Source: Photorhabdus bodei
GTDB taxonomy: Bacteria; Pseudomonadota; Gammaproteobacteria; Enterobacterales; Enterobacteriaceae
DNA length: 64,000 nt
Assembly: GCF_003287735.1 (NCBI RefSeq)
Contig: NZ_NSCM01000001.1
Coordinates: 62,001-126,000 of the forward strand
Reading direction: 5' to 3'
The notes under the pieces were generated by a model. That model saw only the letters and a program-made list of their open reading frames with translations, ran no database searches and was not told where the DNA came from. Every line of letters starts with the position of its first letter. Positions within the stretch are counted from its first letter, which is position 1. Shown in pieces: positions 16,749 to 24,783 of this stretch. The translations under genes and the position numbers were made by a program.

Positions 16749-16778
16749 GGGAAAACCAGATCTGTCTCTGGTTTTCCC
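16749..16778 (+). terminator. Hairpin after the siderophore operon
   Basis: A perfect 12-bp inverted repeat (GGGAAAACCAGA / TCTGGTTTTCCC, 6-base loop) begins 33 bases after the last siderophore gene. No clear T-run follows, so it may be a weak intrinsic terminator or a 3'-stabilising hairpin. Confidence 0.6.
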
Positions 16779-16922
16779 TAGACGACTAATTTTCTACTAT
16801 GCTTAATCAGTCACTTCTAATTTTTCCTTCCAGTGACAACCATTAACTTAAAAAAATCAAATAAATAGATATCAGCTTGCAACTATTCTTGCTGGTACCC
16901 ATTTTAATTGGAGGCAATAAAT

Positions 16923-18089
16923 ATGTTCTCTCGTCGTGATATCTTGAAGGCATCCGCAATTGGCGCGGCGGCCGCTAGCATGGGCGGTATGATTAAAACG
17001 GCTGTTGCTGATGAACAGCACAATACGGCTGCCGCTGGTAATAGTAAACCATCCACAAATGCTAAAAGTTTGTATAAATATAAATTCACCGATAGTAAAA
17101 AACGGGTATTGGAAAATGGATGGGCACGGGAAGCTACGGTGGAACAATTCCCGATATCTGAAGGGATTGCGGGTGTTGATATGATGCTTGAACCGGGTGG
17201 CGTGCGTGAACTCCATTGGCATGCTGTTGCCGCTGAATGGGCATATATGCTTGAAGGGCATGCTCGTATTACCATTATTGATCCGGAGGGCAGAAGTGAA
17301 GTAGCTGATTTTGGTCCCGGTGATGTATGGTATTTTCCCAAAGGTCATGGTCATTCCATTCAGGCGCTTGAAGATGGCGCGCATTTTATTCTGACTTTTG
17401 ATAACGGACACTTCTCAGAATTTGGCACTTTTAGCATCACTGATTGGATAACGCATGTGCCGAAAGAGGTGCTTGAGAAAAGTGTCAACATGCCAGCATC
17501 TGTTTTTTCTAAAATCAAACAGGGTGAAGCTTACATCGTCGGTGGCGCTATCCCGCCAAAACTTCCCCTACCCGCCGATGACGGCGGATTAAACGATGCC
17601 CCACTCACCCACCGTTATGAACTCTTGAAGAATAAACCCTTCTTCGAGAACGACGCAGGGAGTGTTTATCGAGCATCATCGAAGGAATTCCCCATTTCTA
17701 CAACGATCACTGGCCTCATCGAGACCATCAAACCTGGCGCTATACGTGAACTACATTGGCACCCTAATGCCAACGAGTGGCAATACTACATTTCAGGCAA
17801 AGGACGTATGACCGTGTTTAGTTCCCACGGACACGCCCAAACCGCAAAATATGGGCCGACCGACGTTGGTTATGTGCCACTGGGATTTGGTCACTATATC
17901 GAAAATATTGGTAATGATGATCTTCAAGTACTGATTGTGCTAGATAACGGTATCTACCAAGATATTTCACTTTCTGATTGGTTAGCTAAAACGCCGTCTT
18001 ATCTACTGGCGGATAACTTCAACAATGATCCCTCCGATTGGGTGAATCGTCCTAAGGATAAGCTAGTTATATCGCGCCGTAGGACTTGA
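16923..18089 (+). CDS. oxdC: Oxalate decarboxylase, bicupin, with Tat signal
   Basis: A 388-residue bicupin that should convert oxalate to formate and CO2 using Mn. The N-terminus (FSRRDILKASAIGAAAASM) is a twin-arginine signal, so the mature enzyme is exported folded; Bacillus OxdC is cytoplasmic. Cupin 1 carries ELHWHAVAAEWAYMLEG and cupin 2 carries ELHWHPNANEWQYYISG, both with the HxH...E metal ligands. After cupin 1 the lid reads SEFGT where Bacillus OxdC has SENST. The catalytic lid Glu is retained, which favours decarboxylase over oxidase. The start is the ATG at 16923, 8 bases after GGAGG; the upstream TTG lies inside the ribosome-binding site. The gene is monocistronic, with hairpins on both sides. 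Confidence 0.88.
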   Translation: MFSRRDILKASAIGAAAASMGGMIKTAVADEQHNTAAAGNSKPSTNAKSLYKYKFTDSKKRVLENGWAREATVEQFPISEGIAGVDMMLEPGGVRELHWHAVAAEWAYMLEGHARITIIDPEGRSEVADFGPGDVWYFPKGHGHSIQALEDGAHFILTFDNGHFSEFGTFSITDWITHVPKEVLEKSVNMPASVFSKIKQGEAYIVGGAIPPKLPLPADDGGLNDAPLTHRYELLKNKPFFENDAGSVYRASSKEFPISTTITGLIETIKPGAIRELHWHPNANEWQYYISGKGRMTVFSSHGHAQTAKYGPTDVGYVPLGFGHYIENIGNDDLQVLIVLDNGIYQDISLSDWLAKTPSYLLADNFNNDPSDWVNRPKDKLVISRRRT

Positions 18090-18143
18090 AATATTGCACA
18101 GTGGTGTATTGAAGGAACCTGTATAACTTTGTATATCAGAAAT

Positions 18144-18169
18144 AGCCTCGTTTACACGGGGCTTTATTA
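18144..18169 (+). terminator. Putative intrinsic terminator of oxdC
   Basis: AGCCTCG / CGGGGCT form a 7-bp stem (one G-T pair) with a 6-base loop, followed by TTTATTAG, 55 bases after the oxdC stop. Confidence 0.55.
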
Positions 18170-18628
18170 GTAAAAAAACGCTCAATGAAAATCATTTATT
18201 AGGTGAGTTTTTTATTAACAAGAATCGAAAATTGCCTATTTCCTGCCATGCGCAATGATTATTTTACATTTACACAACCAGCCGTGACTATATTAAAAAT
18301 ATTTTGTTAACATAAAATTATCCTATTCTTCAAGTCCGTATTGGTACAGTTTGTTTTTAGTATCCTCTGTTTTTATTTAACTCATTTCATTTTTTATTTA
18401 ACTAATATTAACCTAATGATTTAAATGAAAAAAAATCAACGAAAAATGGCAAAATAAAAGCTTGCTAATAATTCTTGTGTAAGTTAATTTTACATTGAAA
18501 TTAATCATTAAAAAGCTAGGGAAAACTCTATATTTAAAGTTGAAATTTATATTAGCAGCGAAAAATTGCGGAGTTTTCTGCCAGAAATTTCATAGTTCAA
18601 ATAAACATTAACATAATGGAGAAATATA
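18170..18628. other. AT-rich intergenic region, no gene seen
   Basis: About 460 bases of strongly AT-rich sequence between the oxdC terminator and the next gene. I found no coding frame, tRNA or repeat. It presumably carries the promoter of the downstream gene, but no single -10/-35 pair stands out. Confidence 0.5.
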
Positions 18629-19636
18629 ATGGTTATACAATTAACACCTGATGATAGAAGTGGATATCCACCCGTTGAAAAGCAAATAGCAGGAGATATA
18701 GTACGTATACTAAACTTTAAGCAAACAGATGAGGGTCATACAGCATCATATGGAATTGAATATCGAGCTAAGAAAATAATATTAGCTTACGCTTTGGCTG
18801 TAAGTGGTATTCATAATGTATCTCAACTTCCTGATGATTATTATAAGAATAAAGAGACTGCTGAGAGAATTTATCAAGAATATATGTCTAATCTTTCATC
18901 TGCACTATTAGGTGAAAATGGTGATCAAATTTCTAAAGATATGGCAAATGGTTTTTATAAGAATGAACTGGATTTTGAAGGTCAATATCCTCAAAACATT
19001 TGGAATGTTCCTGAACTTGAAAATAAACCATTGAGTGCTTATTCAGATGACGATAAATTATTAGCACTATATTTTTTCTCTGTACAGGAAATTCCACTGG
19101 AGGAAAATCAACAATCAAATGCCGCAAGATTTTTTAAATTAATTGATTTCTTATTTATCTTATCTGCTGTAACTTCACTAGGAAGGAGGATTTTTTCGAA
19201 AAACTTTTACAATGGGTTAGAGTCTAAATCATTAGAGAATTATATTGAGAGAAAAAAGCTTTCTAAACCTTTCTTTAGACCACCTCAGAAGTTACCTGAT
19301 GGTAGAATCGGTTATTTGGCCAGCCCAACTGAACCACCTAAATGGAGAGTGAGTTTTCAGGAACTTAAAAAGAATAAATCCAGGAATGGATTTTATAATA
19401 TGGACCGTGCTGCGCAACAAAAGTATAGTTCATTTATAAAAGAGGTACAAAAGGGTAACGATCCACTGACAGCAGCAAAAAGTATTGGTACAGCAAGCGG
19501 CAGTAACCTGGAAAAATTGCCGAATAATTTATATAGTGTGAGGCTAAGCAAAGAAGACAGGGTAACCTTCACTCAAAATAATACTGACAATACAATGACG
19601 GTTCATAGTGTTGGAACTCATTATAAAAATATATGA
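18629..19636 (+). CDS. Orphan protein with RelE/ParE-like C-terminal domain, putative toxin
   Basis: A 335-residue protein I cannot assign to a named family. It has no signal peptide. Residues about 1-160 are acidic and unrecognised, a hydrophobic stretch ([17 protein letters not shown]) lies near 165-182, and a basic Pro-rich linker ([14 protein letters not shown]) follows near 210-230. The last about 90 residues read like a RelE/ParE-fold toxin: an amphipathic helix, then [19 protein letters not shown], an acidic turn, and a final strand ending VGTHYKNI. That layout (LYxxRL...R..F...V...H) is typical of mRNA-interferase toxins, but the assignment is only by eye. The start has GGAGAAA upstream. 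Codon use is much more AT-rich than the siderophore genes, and IS debris follows, which suggests recent transfer. No adjacent small antitoxin/immunity gene is visible. Confidence 0.6.
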   Translation: MVIQLTPDDRSGYPPVEKQIAGDIVRILNFKQTDEGHTASYGIEYRAKKIILAYALAVSGIHNVSQLPDDYYKNKETAERIYQEYMSNLSSALLGENGDQISKDMANGFYKNELDFEGQYPQNIWNVPELENKPLSAYSDDDKLLALYFFSVQEIPLEENQQSNAARFFKLIDFLFILSAVTSLGRRIFSKNFYNGLESKSLENYIERKKLSKPFFRPPQKLPDGRIGYLASPTEPPKWRVSFQELKKNKSRNGFYNMDRAAQQKYSSFIKEVQKGNDPLTAAKSIGTASGSNLEKLPNNLYSVRLSKEDRVTFTQNNTDNTMTVHSVGTHYKNI

Positions 19637-19670
19637 TGAGTGATCTCTGACTTCGATTGACAGAACATTT

Positions 19671-19757
19671 TTAAGCTCTCATTTTTTCAACGGGAGTCTC
19701 ATAAGGCGTTTTACTTTTCAAGCCACTGTGTGGTCTGTGATAATTGTAAAACGCCTT
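19671..19757 (-). pseudogene. 3' fragment of an IS481/IS3-type transposase
   Basis: The minus strand encodes FYNYHRPHSGLKSKTPYE..., the conserved C-terminus of DDE integrases of the IS481/IS3 superfamily. The frame opens just after an in-frame TAA and ends in TAA. Only about 28 codons remain, so this is a relic. Confidence 0.75.
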
Positions 19758-19791
19758 CCTTTAGCCAATACACTTTACTACCAAGAAAATA

Positions 19792-19917
19792 TATACCCTA
19801 TGGATTTCAAGATGCATCGCGGCGGCAAGGGAGCGAATCCCCGGGAGCATAGAGAACTATGTGACCGGGGTGAGTGAGTGCAGCCAACAAAGAAGCAACT
19901 TGAAAGATGACGGGTAT
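19792..19917 (+). repeat. ERIC element 1
   Basis: About 126 bp running from TATACCCTATGGATTTCAAG through GTGACCGGGGTGAG to GATGACGGGTAT. The long imperfect palindrome is the enterobacterial repetitive intergenic consensus. This copy lies between the IS481 fragment and the acyltransferase 3' end. Confidence 0.92.
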
Positions 19918-19940
19918 GCCGGCTCTCCCTGCCAATAACG

Positions 19941-20984
19941 TTAGATGGTTATAATTTTTGATGTTATTTTTGATTTTCGTAACAAAACACATAATATATA
20001 TGACAGGATAAAAGCCAGCAAGGAATAGGCTATTATGTAAACATATACATTTATGTAATTAAATTTTTTTAATAAGAAATTATGGATAAATTCGTTATGT
20101 ATTTCAATAACAAAAATATTGTGAACAAGATATATTCCTAGTATATTCTTGCTAATGTCATCTATTAAGAATGGTATTTCTCTGACATTTAAATTAACCA
20201 AGAATAAAAACAGGCACACCGAAGAAGCTTGAAGGAATACATTATAAAACTTCCCATAAAAGAAAGTCATCCCCGTCTTGGATGAAATGATTGATAAAGA
20301 TATCAATGATATAATAAAAAATACCAGAAGTATTATATGCTTACAGGAAAAAGCCTTTATTTTAGGTTTCGTTAGCCCTATATATCCACCTATCAAGAAA
20401 CTAATCAAACCCTCAGATTGGAACGGAAACAAAATATTGAATGGGATTAGGGAAAAAGAGAATTTGTAATCTGTTAGTGCATTCAGCAATGTAAGATTAG
20501 AAATTATAAGCATTATAACGAGTATTTTCTTAATCCCCTTTGCATTTGTTTCATTAAATGTGTTACGCATTAGTGGTGTTAATATATATAGAGAGACAAT
20601 TGCAAATATAAACCATAAATGGGTAGCATCTGATGTGGTTATACTAACATTAACATAATTTAAAAAATTAATAGTAGGCACTGTTGTAAATTTACTGATA
20701 AAATATGTGTCATACAGATAATAAAATATAAGCCAAAACAACAATACAGTTAATATCCCTTTGGATTTATTAATGATGTAATCCACCTGCTTTTCATGCT
20801 TGTTGTTTAGTAAGAAATAGCCACTGCACATAAAAAACAACGAGACCCCCAACTGACCGGCCTGCCTAAGAAAATACAAAACCACGTCATTATCATCGCG
20901 CAACAAGAAAAATAAAGTAACGTGAGAAATTACAACGAAAAATATAGAAACTATCTTTAATAAATCTATGGCTAATATTCTCAT
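19941..20984 (-). CDS. Membrane acyltransferase (Acyltransferase_3 family)
   Basis: A 347-residue integral membrane protein with about ten hydrophobic segments. The N-terminus (MRILAIDLLKIVSIFFVVISH) has the Acyltransferase_3 pattern in which a His in the first membrane segment is catalytic. LGVSLFFMCSGYFL is also typical of the family. These enzymes usually O-acetylate surface polysaccharides. The ATG at 20984 is preferred over the longer reading because the family motif starts there and TAAGAGA lies upstream. It begins 11 bases after the SGNH hydrolase and is surely co-transcribed with it. Sequence is strongly AT-rich. Confidence 0.85.
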   Translation of the reverse strand: MRILAIDLLKIVSIFFVVISHVTLFFLLRDDNDVVLYFLRQAGQLGVSLFFMCSGYFLLNNKHEKQVDYIINKSKGILTVLLFWLIFYYLYDTYFISKFTTVPTINFLNYVNVSITTSDATHLWFIFAIVSLYILTPLMRNTFNETNAKGIKKILVIMLIISNLTLLNALTDYKFSFSLIPFNILFPFQSEGLISFLIGGYIGLTKPKIKAFSCKHIILLVFFIISLISLSIISSKTGMTFFYGKFYNVFLQASSVCLFLFLVNLNVREIPFLIDDISKNILGIYLVHNIFVIEIHNEFIHNFLLKKFNYINVYVYIIAYSLLAFILSYILCVLLRKSKITSKIITI

Positions 20985-20994
20985 TTTTTGTCTC

Positions 20995-21651
20995 TTAAAT
21001 AGATAAAATGAAGTTTGAAATTTTTGGGGCAAGCCTGGTCATACCTAGTTTTGATGGATGCAAACCATCGGACACTGTGCCCAAGCTATTGCTGGTCATA
21101 ATATCGATATTGCCTTCATTGAATCCAGATTGTTTTAACAAATCCAGATATGGGATGGAGTGTTTTTCGCAGATTTCCCGACAAACGCTGCAATAGTCAG
21201 ACAAGTAATACCCTTTGGCGTTTTTACTGTTCATGCCTCTTTGTACTGATATTGGCGTTGTTATAATAAACCCTATTCTCGTTGATGGGTATTTTTTGGT
21301 AATTCCAGTCATTAATAATTTCATACCGCCAATAAATGTTAAAGGGGTTTTGTCTTTATAATCACCTATTTCCACTCCTCCATTGGAGCCAAAGTCAAAT
21401 CCAAAATCATTTACCCCTCCCCATATTGTAATAATATCTGGATTGCTTCCCATTTTTTCATATCTTAAACACATGGCTGAATTGTCATTTTTATCTTTTT
21501 GGGCTATGCATGTTCCCCCTATTCCGTAGTTTTTCCATTCTTTTAGATCTAAATTTTTAGTCACTATTGGTTGATACCACCCTCTTTCAGTTATACTGTC
21601 ACCGAGGGTAAACCAACACCCTCCCTTCAAATGCGATTGAATATAAGACAT
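20995..21651 (-). CDS. SGNH/GDSL hydrolase (esterase or acetyltransferase)
   Basis: 218 residues with all SGNH blocks: LGDSIT near residue 17 (nucleophile Ser), a Gly in block II (NYGIGG), GGVND (block III Asn) and SDGLHPS with the catalytic Asp/His near the C-terminus. No signal peptide is visible, so it is probably cytoplasmic. AAGGATAAAAGTAA precedes the ATG. Pairing with a membrane acyltransferase suggests modification (acetylation or deacetylation) of a glycan or small molecule. The pair sits directly next to a Tn3-type transposase remnant and may have been carried in with it. Confidence 0.85.
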   Translation of the reverse strand: MSYIQSHLKGGCWFTLGDSITERGWYQPIVTKNLDLKEWKNYGIGGTCIAQKDKNDNSAMCLRYEKMGSNPDIITIWGGVNDFGFDFGSNGGVEIGDYKDKTPLTFIGGMKLLMTGITKKYPSTRIGFIITTPISVQRGMNSKNAKGYYLSDYCSVCREICEKHSIPYLDLLKQSGFNEGNIDIMTSNSLGTVSDGLHPSKLGMTRLAPKISNFILSI

Positions 21652-22171
21652 TTACTTTTATCCTTCTAAAAATAAAATGTAGACCGACTGGTTTTTTATC
21701 AGTATCGAATGTCAGCTGGAACGGACGCAGGCATTTCGATAGCGTGGTATTCGGACATTTGGCGATAGGCCGTTGTGATAATTGCTGCCTAAATTTCTCA
21801 GACCATAGAGAATATCCAAACAATTCTGCGATTAGTTTACGTTGAGTGTAATACTCATGGTTGGCAACTGGGGCGGCATGACGGAAGTAGCGATTAATCA
21901 CAAATGTATAATCGCTTTCCACATCAGACAAAACGAAACGGAAAAAAGCGTGTTTAACTTTGAAATAACCGCTTTGCAGGACACAGTAAATTTGGGAATA
22001 CAAAGCCGACCGGTTTGTAGTAGGCTCCAGTTCGCTTGCTGACAGCGACAGAAATTCCAACTGTAGGCCTTCATCAAAATTAGGAAGCGCATACAGGGAG
22101 AATTGCTTCGCATCCGTTAAGGCAGAGAGTCTTTTACTTTTATTGGCAGTTTGGTCTATATGATGAGTCAT
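21599..22171 (-). pseudogene. N-terminal fragment of a Tn3-family transposase (DUF4158)
   Basis: The product begins with a DUF4158-like segment: FDEGLQLEFLSLSASELE, then ALYSQIYCVLQSGYFKVKHAFFRF, then YFRHAAPVANHEYYTQRKLIAELFGY. That is the N-terminal domain of TnpA of the Tn3 family, normally about 970 residues. Here the frame ends after about 190 residues. It runs about 50 bases into the SGNH hydrolase gene, where the sequence no longer resembles a transposase. The remaining about 80% of the transposase is absent. Confidence 0.75.
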
Positions 22172-22323
22172 CATCCTGATTCCATGCAAATCATGTCCGT
22201 ATGAGGATCGCTGACCGGACAGTAAAAATGAATTTCGTCACTGCGGTTGGATCTCGAATGAAGTTGTCTCATATAAATAGTACGATATCAACCCCTTTTA
22301 CGCCCCTTTAATCGTACACATTC

Positions 22324-22455
22324 ATGATAGAAATATGGATTGGTGATCATAAACAAATTATTGATCAGGTACTAAAAAATGCTGATAGTGATAATTAGTT
22401 TGCTAAAGAAGTGCCTGATAAATTAGCTGAAGAGAAAAATGAATCTGAAACATAA
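22324..22455 (+). pseudogene. Possible small decayed gene with an in-frame TAG
   Basis: A frame starting ATG at 22324 reads MIEIWIGDHKQIIDQVLKNADSDN, stops at TAG (22396-22398), then continues FAKEVPDKLAEEKNESET to TAA. Both halves have plausible composition, which suggests a 43-codon gene broken by one stop. No family is recognised, and the evidence is only composition and frame continuity. Confidence 0.25.
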
Positions 22456-22538
22456 TATTGAGTTACTGACCACCTGAGTTTAATAACAAAAATGCCGATC
22501 TTGAATATCGGCATTTTACTGTGAAAGAGAAGATTAAT

Positions 22539-23186
22539 TTAATGCTTTAACGCTTCAATTTTATCCCGGCTCAGTCCGGTACTGGTGGCAATAATGTCCA
22601 AACTCACGCCATGCCGTAATAAGGCACGAGCCGTTTCCAGTTTACCTTCTTCTCGGCCTTGCTCAATACCTTGTTCGATACCTTGCTCGCGCCCTTTTTG
22701 TTCAAGCTGTTCTGCAATAGTCATCAACATCGTTTCATGCTCCGGAGATTGTTCAATCAGTTGATGGACAAAGTGTGAGAGATCCAGCGTATGTCCATTC
22801 AGTAAAATATAGCGTAACTAAAACAGCAGAGGCACCACCAAGGGGAGTTCAGTATGGCCTTTTTTCAGGTGAGCCGCCATGGCTGACATGGCGTAATACA
22901 TCAACCGCCAGGCCATCAACGGGTCAGGGGTGGACTGATGTTCAATCAGACAGTAGATATAACCTTGTCCCCGAGCCGTTTCAACCGAGTAGAGCACATC
23001 ACTGTGCAATTGACGTAAATGCCGGTCCACAAAACTGCCGGGTTCCAGTTTCAATGTGGCTAAATCACACAACGACTGGACCTTTTCGGGCAGATAAAGG
23101 GATAAGAACTCCCTGGCCGTTTCAGGCTGCGTTAAAAAATGTTTGAATAACGCGTCATGGTGAGGTCGTTTTTCTTTCTTTGCCAC
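22539..23186 (-). pseudogene. Rpn/YhgA-like PD-(D/E)XK nuclease, internally deleted
   Basis: The N-terminal half (MAKKEKRPHHDALFKHFL ... GYIYCLIEHQSTPD ... ELPLVVPLLF) is the nuclease core of the Rpn (YhgA-like) recombination-promoting family, with the D...E-x-Q catalytic layout. The frame then meets TAG at 22818-22820 and continues in the same frame with YILLNGHTLDLSHFVHQLIEQ and the Gln/Glu-rich C-terminal coil (EQGIEQGIEQGREEG). Full-length relatives are about 300 residues; about 100 residues between the two halves are missing. The gene is thus broken by a deletion plus a stop. Confidence 0.8.
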
Positions 23187-23352
23187 AATCCGTTTTCTCT
23201 GTCTTATCAGTTAGTCATCGCCATGCATTGCCAAAGTTATAATATCCGCAACCAATGTACAACATATTATCTACTTAGCAAAAACCGCCGTAAACCTTAG
23301 CCCAGTGTGGATGGGAATATCAGGCGAAAAGCCCAAAGGGCTTGAGGGCTGG

Positions 23353-23418
23353 CTACTCCGGCGTATTCTGACTGGCAACGTACGCTTTTAACGTTTCTCT
23401 CGTTGCGCCACCTGCTAT
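23353..23418 (-). pseudogene. Possible 3' remnant of an IS200/IS605-type TnpB gene
   Basis: The minus strand reads IAGGATRETLKAYVASQNTPE then TAG. It is followed by a short hairpin (AAGCCCAAAGGGCTT at 23328-23342, about 10 bases past the stop). The peptide resembles the C-terminal tail of some TnpB/OrfB proteins and the hairpin fits an IS605-type right end, but the piece is too short to be sure. The rest of 23187-23578 shows no other feature. Confidence 0.35.
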
Positions 23419-23578
23419 ACATAATGAAATGAGTATTTTTCAACATAGAAAAGCTTGAATGGAGCAATTCTCGTAAGCCTGTTACCCTATTGGGGATAAA
23501 GAAGTTTCCGCCAGAAATTCTTTTAGAAAAAAGTGAGCATCAGCATTTTTTATTTTACATGGCTTTTCTGTTAAATAT

Positions 23579-24547
23579 ATGCAGGAAATGGCCGTGAAGC
23601 ATGTGAGAATGCCGTTGTGGTTGCTGCGGTACTTAAATGGATTAAGTCAATATGAGATCCGTGTTATTTCTTCCTATATTGCGAACAAGTTTTTAGAAAC
23701 TTACTTGGTAAAACTCATTGCTAGTGAAAAAGTTGAAAACCTGATTGTTGGTGGTGGCGTTCATTTCAATGTCAAACTCAATAATGTTTTACTGAATAGC
23801 ATAAAGGGAGATATCTGCTGCTCTCCCCTTGCTGGTGATATTGTGCATGCAATGACAGGTGCTGTTACTCTTGATAATACATTATCTAATAGAAGCGTAA
23901 ATCTATTATTGCTAAAACGTGATTTATCTTTGCCGTACAACGGTAAATATGCAAAGAATATCATTTATACAGATAATCAAGCTGATTTTATTGAAAATAC
24001 AGCTCACTATGTGAGTAAGGTATATATTATCAATACAGTAAAAAATTGGGGAGAATTAGGTCCCAGAGCACTTATGTCAAACTCCACGTTGTGTTTACCG
24101 ACTGGTGAGTTGAAGCAAGAAATTAACCTTCTTAATGGCCGGGATGACCATATGCCAATGGCCCCTGTATTAAGATCAGAGAATTTGCCGGTTCTCTTTA
24201 ACATTAAAGAAGTAAACAGAGTAACAGGCTCACTTCATGGCATGATTATTGCGCTAAGTTATAACGATAATATACTTGAAGAAAAATATGAGGGAGTGAT
24301 GCATAAAATGCATGATGGTAGAACCACTGGCAGGCCGCTTGTGGTCAAATTAGACGTTGATGTCGAAATACTACAGAAAGTTGAAAATGAAACTGGCTAT
24401 GCAGCGTTAATCAACACCTCTTTCAACATTCATGGTTATTCTACAGTTCAGCGGATGCAACATGCATATCACGACTTCGATTATCAGTGCAGGAAAGCTG
24501 AAAAAGCGGGTATCCGTAAGCCTTTTCTTATTATCGGCAACTTTTGA
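23579..24547 (+). CDS. 5'-truncated carbamoyltransferase (NodU/CmcH/TobZ family)
   Basis: 322 residues corresponding to the back part of an O-carbamoyltransferase. VGGGVHFNVKLNN (near 58) matches the end of the Kae1-like domain. GELGPRALMSNSTLCLP (near 157), LNGRDDHMPMAPVL and ALINTSFNIHG match the C-terminal YrdC-like domain. Family members are about 550-600 residues, and the N-terminal about 250, which carry the first metal-binding His residues, are missing. An in-frame TGA lies about 50 bases upstream and no good ribosome-binding site is seen. In GELGPRALGNRS-type motifs a Gly is replaced by Met here. The product is probably inactive or a relic of an antibiotic-type biosynthetic locus. Confidence 0.75.
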   Translation: MQEMAVKHVRMPLWLLRYLNGLSQYEIRVISSYIANKFLETYLVKLIASEKVENLIVGGGVHFNVKLNNVLLNSIKGDICCSPLAGDIVHAMTGAVTLDNTLSNRSVNLLLLKRDLSLPYNGKYAKNIIYTDNQADFIENTAHYVSKVYIINTVKNWGELGPRALMSNSTLCLPTGELKQEINLLNGRDDHMPMAPVLRSENLPVLFNIKEVNRVTGSLHGMIIALSYNDNILEEKYEGVMHKMHDGRTTGRPLVVKLDVDVEILQKVENETGYAALINTSFNIHGYSTVQRMQHAYHDFDYQCRKAEKAGIRKPFLIIGNF

Positions 24548-24616
24548 AATCCATAGGGTTATAGGTAATCGCCCTTTCATTAACGGTGACCTTTTAGCTG
24601 GTCACCGAATTTTTCT

Positions 24617-24745
24617 ATATACCCGTCATCTTTCAAGTTGCCTCTTTGTTGGCTGCACTCGCTCACCCCGGTCACATCGTTATCTATGCTCCCGGGGATT
24701 CACTCCCTTGCCGTCGCGATCCATCTTGAAATCCATAGGGTATAT
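24617..24745 (-). repeat. ERIC element 2
   Basis: Reverse-orientation copy, from TATATACCCGTCATCTTTCAAG to TTGAAATCCATAGGGTATAT. It lies between the convergent carbamoyltransferase fragment and the acyl-CoA-oxidase-like gene. Confidence 0.92.
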
Positions 24746-24783
24746 ATTCACAACAGTGTCTCGCATTTAAACCTGTTTTATAG

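Noticed and set aside
22775..23146. Plus-strand open frame across the broken Rpn gene
   Set aside because: Its product has no known motif, and the minus strand clearly encodes Rpn sequence.
23251..23280. A second Ter-like sequence (ATGTTGTA on the minus strand near 23259-23266)
   Set aside because: Only 8 core bases match. The essential G of the AAG start is replaced by A, and CATT follows in place of ACTAA, so it should not bind Tus tightly.
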